Source: Diphasiastrum complanatum
Taxonomy: Eukaryota; Streptophyta; Lycopodiopsida; Lycopodiales; Lycopodiaceae
Assembly: GCA_029204225.1 (NCBI GenBank)
Contig: CM055108.1
Coordinates: forward strand, 20,405,644-20,469,643
Length of the DNA stretch: 64,000 nucleotides
Reading direction: 5' to 3'
Both the position numbers and the translations under genes were made by a program. The notes under the pieces are model-generated. The model saw nothing but the letters and a program-made list of their open reading frames with translations. It was not told the origin of the DNA and did no database searches. Below, piece by piece: positions 56,538-64,000 of the stretch (position 1 is the stretch's first letter; every line of letters starts with the position of its first letter).

Positions 56538-57753
56538 TGTTGTAAAGCTACCTTTACAAGCTTTACTTCCGGCGCCATCGGCGCCAGCTATGTCCCCGGC
56601 GCCAGCAGCGCCCCAGCTGTTCCCGGCGCCACTGTGACTAGAATCCAGCCGGCGCCAAGTTCCTATGGCTAAAAATCTTTGATCGGTTCTAGCGAAGTCC
56701 AAAGAGCTCAGATCGATGTGCAATCACCTCACACGATCTAGGCATGATTAAAAGAAACCTATGGATCAGTAAAATCTAGAGAGAGAAAATGACTTTCTAG
56801 AAAGAGAAAATCCTAGAGAGAGAAAAATGTGCTTTACCAGCTTGGATAGAGTGCTTGGTATGAGGGGGGGCCGAATCACACCAATACTATAGGGGAGTGC
56901 GGGTTGCGACTCAGGGCGAGCTCCAACCAAGTCTCAGCCTCCCTTGCTGGAATGTTGTCATGGCTCTCGCCTTGGCATGCTAGCGCCCCGGAGACTAGGG
57001 TCGGTCACACATTTGAAATGTAACCTTCTCAGATTTATCAATAAAGTGGGATTTTCCTCAAACTGACTTTGATTACCTTCTGGGTTTCAGTGTTCGGTAA
57101 AAGCGCCAGTTGTAAGGCGGTTTTCAAAATTTTTAACTTGGCACATAGCTGAGGGTCGTATCCCAGGACGCCAACGGTATGCAATCGGGACCATTCGGTC
57201 CGTGGCGCCAGCGGTATGCTGTCGGGACCATTTGGTCCAGGAACTGGTTGTCTCCATATTTGTCGAGGCTTGTGGTTATGAGTATTCCTTGCATGAATGT
57301 GAATGGGTTAAGCTCTTGGGGAACGGGCTCTAATTTGTCGGCTGAGTTGGATGGCTTGCTTGGGTGGAAGTTACCTGTTTATGGTTGTCCAATCTGGCGT
57401 GGCGCCAGGTTGGCTTCCAGCGCTCGTAACAAAGCTTTCAGGTGGTTAAGTCTGGTGTAAGTCAGACCGCTTGCTTGGAATGGATGTTACTCATTTGTAA
57501 CGAAGCTTCGAGTTGGTTAAGTTTGATGTATGTCGGGCGGCTTGCTTGGAGGGAGGTCACCCACATCGGGACCCCCGATCTGGCATGGCGCCAGGTTGGA
57601 TCTCAATGTTGATTTTCGGAACTTCAAGTTGGTTAAGTTTGATCGTTGTTGGCGAGTTGGCTGCTTGTATGTCAAGTGGGTTTGCATGGCAAGAGTTGAA
57701 GGCTGGGAAGCTAAGTCGTGGTTCGTGGCTCCCTTTGGAATGCCTGCGCTACA
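56538..57753 (+). repeat. Family E right LTR
   Basis: 1216 bases, TGTTGTAAAGC...GCGCTACA. It lacks part of the GC-rich block present in the left LTR. It is followed directly by GGTAGCTTTACAACA, the complement of its own first 15 bases. Confidence 0.85.
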
Positions 57754-60147
57754 GGTAGCTTTACAACATTCACCCCACCTTTATAAAATCTGATGTCCTC
57801 ATCAGATGTCAGATTAAAGTAAAGGTGTCTCCCAATTAAAATAACTATACATTTAAGCTGCTTGGCATAGTACTCAATTTACTGGCCACTTTTTATTAAC
57901 ATTGAAGCTGGCACACCACAAGTCGGAGGCTCAGCTTTTTGTACTGAAAGATTACATAACTTGAAAATATATCTTTGTCTGGGAAAAGCGTAGATTTGAT
58001 ATCGCTTTCGTAAGACCCAAAAACATATTAACTGGTGACAGAGGCCTTTCTTTGAAATGTTCGACCATGTCGCTTCTGATTTTCGACTTTGTAACTCCTT
58101 TGAGCTCCTGATTTGTCCTTGATGCACTTTGTTTTGAGCTCCCTGAGCTCCGGATTTGTTCAGTTCTGCATAGGTATCAAGGCTCCCTGAGCCGAAGGAT
58201 TTATCCTTTGATTGCCCACTTTATGGTCCACTCCGTGCCTTGTTGCTTCTGCACCTTGATTTCTCTCCTTGTCCCAACCTGATCTTGATACTTTTCCATC
58301 TTGGCTCTTTAAGGTAGGCAAAGATTGAGTACTCCGCAATGCACCTCTCACTTAGCTTGAAGTAGCTCTTTGAATCAGCCCAAATGTAACCATTGACCTC
58401 GTGGAAAGCCAAAGGATTGCACCAGTTTGATCCGCATCCGAACTATCTCTTCGCGTTTGTTTGACGAACCATGTCCGTCGCGCAAAACTTGACTTTCACA
58501 ATTCCATCACTGATAAGTTGCCTCACAGTCAAAACAAGAAGTGTACATCGAGCTTGGCTTCAAGTAGCTCTCTTTGAATCATACACATGCACCCAGAGTT
58601 TGCACTAGTCCGATCTCAACGGGAACTGTCCCTTAGCGTCCGTTCGAAATACCAAGTCTCTCATGCAAGACTCAACTTTCACAGTTCCTTCATTGATCAG
58701 CCGCCTTACACGTAACACAAGCCAGCATACTCATATGTTTCCTCATCATTGCTGGTCCATAGAAAGCCTATAACAAGCTTTCCTTTCCACAACAAAAACT
58801 TGTCAACTTATTAGGTCCAAAGTTTGCCAGTCTCCTCGTGTGACTATGGCTAGGTCGCCTTGAATTTGCCCCCGTTTTGATCAACTTTCATTCAAAAGCA
58901 AAGTGTTGGAAAGGCTTTTTGTCCGAAGAACTCTACTCTAAGTCCGATCAGCTGAGCTATTAAGTGGAGGAGAACTATCACACACACCTCTCTCTTGGGG
59001 CAAATTTTGAATAAAAGTTGATCAAAATGGGGGCAAATTCAAGGTGACCTAGCCATACTCACACGAGGAGACTGGCGAACTTTGGACCTAATAAGTTAAT
59101 AAGTTTTTGTTGTGGAAAGGAAAGTTTGTTATAGGCTTTCTCTGGACCAGCAATGATGAGAAAACATATGAGTACGCTGGCTTGTGTTACGTGTAAGGCA
59201 GCTGATCAATGAAGGAACTGTGAAAGTTGAGTCTTGCATAAAGACTTGGTATTTCGAACGGACGCTAAGGGATAGTTCGCGTTGAGATCGGACTAGTGCA
59301 AACTCTGGGTGCATGTTTCTGATTCAAAGAGAGCTACTTGAAGCTAAGCTTGATGTACACTTCTTGTTTTGACTGTGAGGCAACTAACCAGTGATGGAAT
59401 TGTGAAAGTCAAGTTTTGCGCGACGGACATGGTGCTTCAAACAAACACGAAGAGATAGTTCGGATGCGGATCAAACTGGTGCAACCCTTTGGCTTTCCAC
59501 GAGGTCAATGGTTACATTTGGGCTGATTCAAAGAGCTACTTCAAGCTAAGTGAGAGGTGCATTGCGGAGTACTCAATCTTTGCCTACCTTAAAGAGCCAA
59601 GATGGAAAAGTATCAAGATCAGGCTGGGACAAGGAGAGAAATCAAGGTGGAGAAGCAACAAGGCACAGAGTGGACCAATAAGTGGGCAATCAAACGATAA
59701 ATCCTTCGGCTCAGGGAGCCTTGATACCTGTGCGGAACCGAACAAATCTGGAGCTCAGAGAGCTCAACACAAAGTGCATCAAGGACAAATCAGGAGCTTA
59801 AAGGAGTTCCAAAGTCGAAAGTCAGAAGCGACAGGGGCAAACATTTCAAAGAAAGGCCTCTGTCACCAGTTAATAAGTTTTTGGGTCTTACGAAAGCGAT
59901 ATCAAATCTACGCTTTTTCCAGACAAAGATATATTTTCAAGTTATGTAATCTTTCAGTACAAAGAGCTGAGCCTCCGACTTGTGGTGTGCCAGCTTCAAT
60001 GTTAATAAAAAGTGGCCAGTAAATTGAGTACTGTGCCAAGTAGCATAAATGTATAGTCATTTTAATTGGGAGACACCTTTACTTTAATCTGACATCTGAT
60101 GAGGACATCAGATTTTATAAAGGTGGGGTGGATGTTGTAAAGCTACC
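57754..60147. repeat. 2.4-kb inverted repeat built from family E interior
   Basis: Left arm 57754-58897 (1144 bases) and right arm 59005-60147 (1143 bases) are reverse complements at high identity, with a 107-base centre (58898-59004). The right arm plus centre is a direct copy of 55301-56552. The outer 15 bases of each arm are the LTR start. Confidence 0.9.
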
Positions 60148-60534
60148 TTTACAAGCTTTACTTCCGGCGCCATTGGCGCCAGCTATGTCCCCGGCGCCAG
60201 CAGCGCCCCTGCTGCTCCCGGCGCCAATGGTGCCGCTCCCGCTCCCGGCGCCACTGTGACCAGAATCCATCCGGCGCCAAGTTCCTATGGCTGAAAATCT
60301 TTGATCGGTTCTAGCGGAGTCCAGAGAGCTCAGATCGATGTGCAATCACCTCACACGATCTAGGCATGATTAAAAGAAGCCTGGGGATCAATAAAATCTA
60401 GAGAGAGAAAATGACTTTCTAGAAAGAGAAAATCCTAGAGAGAGAAAAACGTGCTTTACCAGCTTAGGTAGAGTGGTTGGTATGAGGGGAGGTGCTGAAT
60501 CACACCAATACTATAGGGGAGTGCGGGTTGCGAC
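60133..60534 (+). mobile_element. Family E third LTR, interrupted
   Basis: Begins TGTTGTAAAGCTACC after the polypurine tract and follows the other LTRs for 402 bases to GGGTTGCGAC. The next element's LTR starts there. The remainder must lie beyond the window if it survives. Confidence 0.85.
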
Positions 60535-61453
60535 TGTTGTAAAGCTGACTCGGGTGCACCCAGCGTGCCCTGTAAGACTCAAAGGGGTGACACTCCCTAA
60601 GGTCCCAGAGCAAGTTAGAACGTCAAGGACTGAGCCTCCGACCTGTGGTGAGCCAGTCAAGTAGTCACAAAGTCATGAGCTAGCTCTGGAGCTCGAGTCA
60701 TGGCCTAGTCGGGAAAGCAGGTTGATTCGGCCGCCGGGACGGCTCCCGGGACCCATGTCCGGGAGCCAAACTGATTCTGCCAGGCTTGCCATGCTTAATC
60801 AGCAAAATAAAAACTAAGTCCTAAAAAGCGTGCTTTACCAGAAAGCACTATGTTTCAAACCAGAGGGGGTGCGCCGAATCACAGCAGAACTATAGGGGGA
60901 GTCCGGCAGACAGAAACTTGGGCAGCTCAACCAGCGCCAGGAATCCAGTCGCCAGGTCTCAGCTCCCTCTACCAGCACGAGCCAGGCACAATGCCCAGCA
61001 CGTGTTGGTGGCCCCGAGACCGGTCAGTCTATGTATGAATGTAACCTCTTCCAAATCTAATAAAGTTGATCCTTGGGGATGATTACCATTTCGGTTTCGC
61101 CTCGGGACTGGTCCAAGTGGAAGGACCCTTACTACAACCTTTTTGCGTCGCTGGCGCCTAAGGGTCCCTGTCATCGACATGGGGCTTGCCGCTATGCCAA
61201 TTGGTCAGTTTGGCGACCACTGCCTTGGGTTTCATGTGTGGCTTGTCTTTGCCTTTGGTTACCTTTTGGGAACGGATTCTGAGTTGGCTTTCGGGTTGGT
61301 TGGGATTCCAGTTTTCTTAAGTCTGAATGGTTAAGCTTGTTACGTTTCTGAGTTGGCTTTTACGTAAGTGCATGATGGATGAATGTTAGACTTAAGCGCG
61401 TGTTGGGGAAACCGCTCAAGTCCCAGCGCCCTTTGAGGCGCCGGCGCAACATG

Positions 61454-61466
61454 TGGTATCAGAGCC
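61454..61466 (+). promoter_or_regulatory. Primer-binding site, initiator-Met tRNA
   Basis: TGGTATCAGAGCC lies two bases after the LTR end, with the same spacing as in family E. Confidence 0.9.
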
Positions 61467-61541
61467 GACTAGCCGGTCAGCTACGCAAGTCTCACAGGGA
61501 TGGCCACGTTTTGGGATTTGTCAGGACAACCGTTGCGCAAG

Positions 61542-61927
61542 GTGCTGCCCACAGTGTAAGCACGGGTGCGTCCACGGTCGGGGTGGTCGGCAGAACGGGG
61601 GACTTGATGAGTCAAAGTGCTGCCCTTGAGGTGTAAGCACGATCAGTTCTCGCGGTTCGGGCCTGGCGCTGTATGCACGTAGGACGGATGAGGCAAAGTG
61701 CTGCCTAGGTAGGTGAAAGCACGGTCTGTACCTTGTGGGGTGCGGGGCGACATATTCGAACTGTACAGGTTAACCATTGATACAGAGATGCTGCTCGAAT
61801 TCGGGTGTAAAGCACGGGTGGTTAGCTGCCGATGCGGGATAGCTGCCGATCGTTTAGCTATAAGGGCTATCGACCAAAAGTTGGTGGGGCGTGACTGAGG
61901 CAATGTGCTGCTTAATGGTGAAAGCAC
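61542..61927 (+). repeat. Five stem-loop repeats in the leader
   Basis: GTGCTGC...AAGCAC units lie at 61542-61563, 61617-61640, 61698-61722, about 61787-61815 and 61905-61927. All have an intact AGCAC right arm. Positions and order match those in family E. Confidence 0.75.
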
Positions 61928-62282
61928 GGATGGTTGGATGGATGTTTCCCCGTGGGCTAATTCTGTGATAGATTTGTGTGGGCGTGGCTAGGCAAAGGTC
62001 CTACGTCCGGTCTCAAGGGGGTTTGTGGCTTGAGAGGGATCCTCTGTGTTTGCTTTGGTTGGTATGTTCCGTTTGTCGTGTGCTTGCTTGGACACAAATG
62101 ACCTGGTTCCTACTTGGCTCTCAGGTGATGTGGGCGTGCTAAGTTTGAGGAAGGGATATTTTCATTGAAGCTGATTTAATAAAGAAGAAAAGAGAGTTGT
62201 GGGGCCCGGCTGACAGAAGGGAGAGCTTCAAATATAAAAAGGATTGAGGCGATAATCTGTTGGAAGTACACCTCTGACTATA
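61928..62282. other. Leader between the stem-loops and gag
   Basis: No gene. AAATATAAAAAGG at 62230-62242 resembles a TATA box 40 bases before the gag ATG and could mark an internal start of transcription. Otherwise nothing is seen. Confidence 0.4.
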
Positions 62283-64000
62283 ATGGAGGACCATCTTGAA
62301 GAGTTACGAGCACTGATGGACGGAGAAGAGCTGACTCGAGAATACAGCTCTCGCATGCATCGAGATGGCACCAGGTCCAAGTCGAGAAAGAAAGAGCGTA
62401 TGCACTCCACAGTGGCGCCCCTCCATGAAGAGATGGGTGGCCCTTCTGAACCTACACCAAGAGATGAACCCTTGCCAGAGGCGCAACAGGACCTCTTTGA
62501 AGTGAAGATGCGGCAATACTTATCAAGCGCAATGACGGCTATGCTTAGCGAGGTGAAGAAGGATAGAGAAACCGAAAGGAAAGAATGGCAAACATCCTTG
62601 CGAGCCATGAATCTTACTCAAATTAACCTTGCTAGAGAAATGAGAGACGGGCTAACACAGCTCGAAGCCAGGTTTGAAGAGTTGGAAGCAACTAGGGAGA
62701 ATGCAGTGGCGCCTCCTCCACAGATACCAAGAGAACCACGAGCGCGAACCACGGAGGGCCCAAGAAAGACTGCCAAAGTGAAAGCACCACCTACTTTCAA
62801 AGGAGAGCGTGACATTCGAGTTGTGGAAGATTGGTTGTTTCACATGGACCATTACTTCCGTCTGATTAACACTCCTGAGGAAGAAAGAACTGACTTGGCA
62901 TTAGCATATTTTGAGGGCTACACTACAAATTGGTATCGGATGGCAGGAATGCATTTTCAAACATGGGACGCATTCAAAGCCGCGTTACGAGAGGAGTTCA
63001 TACCGAAGGATTCACACATGAGATTGAGGACAGAATTATCAGGGCTCAAACAGAAAGGGTCATTGCGAGAGTACCTCAATAGATTCAGACAGAGTGTATG
63101 GGTTATTGAAGATATGTCCGAGGCGGACAAAACTCATTACCTATTGTCTGGAATGCAATCCTGGACCCGGCGTGCGATAGACAGCTACATGCCCCATGAT
63201 TTCAATTCAACTATTCGAGCGGCTGAAATGGTTTGTGATTATGAGAGCACATTGGCACCAGCTGCTCCTGCAACCTCAACAAGAGTATTTAGTGGATCCA
63301 GACCGAGTCCGAGCTTCTTTTCAAGGGGGGACTCAACTCCAAATGGCAACCAAGCCTCGAGTAGCGTGAATAAATTCCCAACAAAAACAGGGTTTGGCAA
63401 CCAAGGCAACAATGGAGGGAACATGTTCCAGAGAAGAAACAATGTTGGACCTTCAGCTAGTCACAGCAACAGCTCACCAACAGTGGGCAGTTAGTTCCAT
63501 GCGTTGCTTCAACTGTCATCAGCAAGGTCACTCTTGGAGGTCATGCCCCAAACCATTGAATAAGCAAATCATGGCTGCCATTGAAGGATTTGATAGGATG
63601 GAGAGAGAGGCATTTGATCAAGAAGATGGTGAACAAGATGATGAAGAGGACCCAGAAACGGATTTGACGGAGTCTGACCTGAATGCCTTGCAACAGATAG
63701 GGGCACTTGCGGCTTATCGTGAACATCTTATGGCGACTCCTGCGAGAGGATCCAAGTTATTGTACCTGAAAGGCTGTATTCAAGGCAGGATCATTTACTT
63801 CATGGTAGACCTGGGGGCGTCACATAACTACTTGTCAGAAAAACTGACAAGAGAATTGGACATCCAATGTGAAGAAAATGTGACTCCTATTTGTGTGGAG
63901 ACCGCGAAAGGTACAATGACCACTTGTAGATTGGCAACCAACTTACCAATCTCTCTGGGAGCCTGGAAGAATCGACTAACGTTCACAATCTTGAAGATGG
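62283..64000 (+). mobile_element. Gypsy gag-protease region, 3' incomplete
   Basis: Gag starts at ATG 62283. A charged N-terminus and coiled coil (about residues 70-140) precede a Retrotrans_gag capsid domain (FKGERDIRVVEDWLFHMDHYF, DLALAYFEGYTTNWYRM, FIPKDSH, SLREYLNRFRQSV). A Ser/Asn-rich linker and a CCHC knuckle (CFNCHQQGHSWRSC) follow, then an acidic stretch and an aspartic protease opening (FMVDLGASHNYLSEKL). This order is that of plant Gypsy elements. About one break is present, so the copy is probably not autonomous. Confidence 0.88.

Larger units (their letters stand above)
52705..57753 (+). mobile_element. Family E LTR element, non-coding, about 5 kb
   Basis: Two LTRs (52705-53947 and 56538-57753) flank 2.6 kb that contains a primer site, a leader and a polypurine tract (AAAGGTGGGGTGGA) but no gag or pol. 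The leader is closely related to that of the gag-bearing element at 60535. This is the form of a large retrotransposon derivative that depends on a coding partner. No target duplication is visible, because the left edge carries an inverted copy of the LTR start and the right edge runs into an inverted copy of the interior. The LTRs differ at many positions, so it is older than the Gypsy at 9583. Confidence 0.8.
60535..64000 (+). mobile_element. Gypsy element related to family E, gag-protease visible, runs off the window
   Basis: A 917-base LTR (60535-61451, TGTTGTAAAGCTGACTC...GGCGCAACA), a TGGTATCAGAGCC primer site at 61454, a leader matching family E, and a gag-protease region from 62283. 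It is inserted inside the third family E LTR. The LTR itself is clearly different from family E except at its ends, while the leader is nearly the same. Pol and the 3' LTR are beyond the window. About one break is visible in the part shown. Confidence 0.85.

Noticed and set aside
59489-60022. 177-residue open frame in the family E interior
   Set aside because: The same sequence at 55893 and, inverted, at 58412 does not stay open over its length, and no known domain is present. Most likely a chance frame.

Overview
The window looks like intergenic DNA from a large, repeat-rich land-plant nuclear genome. The evidence is nested Copia and Gypsy LTR retrotransposons with plant-type primer sites (initiator-Met type TGGTATCAGAGC and tRNA-Asp type TGGCGCCGTTGCCGGGGA), DNA-transposon remnants and almost no host genes. 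A fern or other non-flowering plant is my guess, partly because a fungal-like secreted 3D-domain gene is present; the sequence alone does not settle the lineage. I see no tRNA, rRNA, CRISPR array or bacterial operon.

Layout. 1-7.2 kb: scraps of DNA transposons (a hAT-like tail and a CACTA-like tail), a cluster of GTGGATTATCCAC palindromes, an old Copia relic and one unassigned 102-residue reading frame. 7.3-21.2 kb: old Copia pol fragments (family A) whose 3' LTR was split by an 11.5 kb Ty3/Gypsy element (9583-21060). That element has 1218-bp LTRs with 10 differences counted by eye, an AGTTT target duplication, a tRNA-Asp primer site, gag-pol and a long accessory coding region after pol. 21.2-26 kb: minus-strand Copia fragments of families B and A. 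26.0-31.9 kb: a young, whole-looking minus-strand Copia element with LTRs that look identical, a CAAGA target duplication and an uninterrupted 1316-residue polyprotein. 31.9-39.7 kb: a further family A copy, a family B copy and other fragments.

39.8-46.4 kb: the only host-gene-like locus, a secreted 3D/double-psi beta-barrel protein gene with its 3' flank. It is present twice in tandem with both copies damaged, plus a third copy of the flank only; a TATA box precedes copy 2. Simple repeats lie between the flank copies. 46.8-52.7 kb: Copia and Gypsy fragments and two LTRs.

52.7-60.5 kb: a non-coding LTR element (family E, about 5 kb) fused to a 2.4 kb inverted repeat made from its own interior, as expected from self-integration or template switching. 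From 60535 to the window end, a related gag-pro-bearing Gypsy element has inserted into a family E LTR. Both elements share a leader that carries five copies of a small stem-loop (GTGCT...AGCAC) just after the primer site.

Little here works as a host pathway. The biology is that of retroelements: an intact Copia, a Gypsy with unusual accessory coding capacity, and a coding/non-coding pair sharing a leader, which suggests mobilisation in trans.
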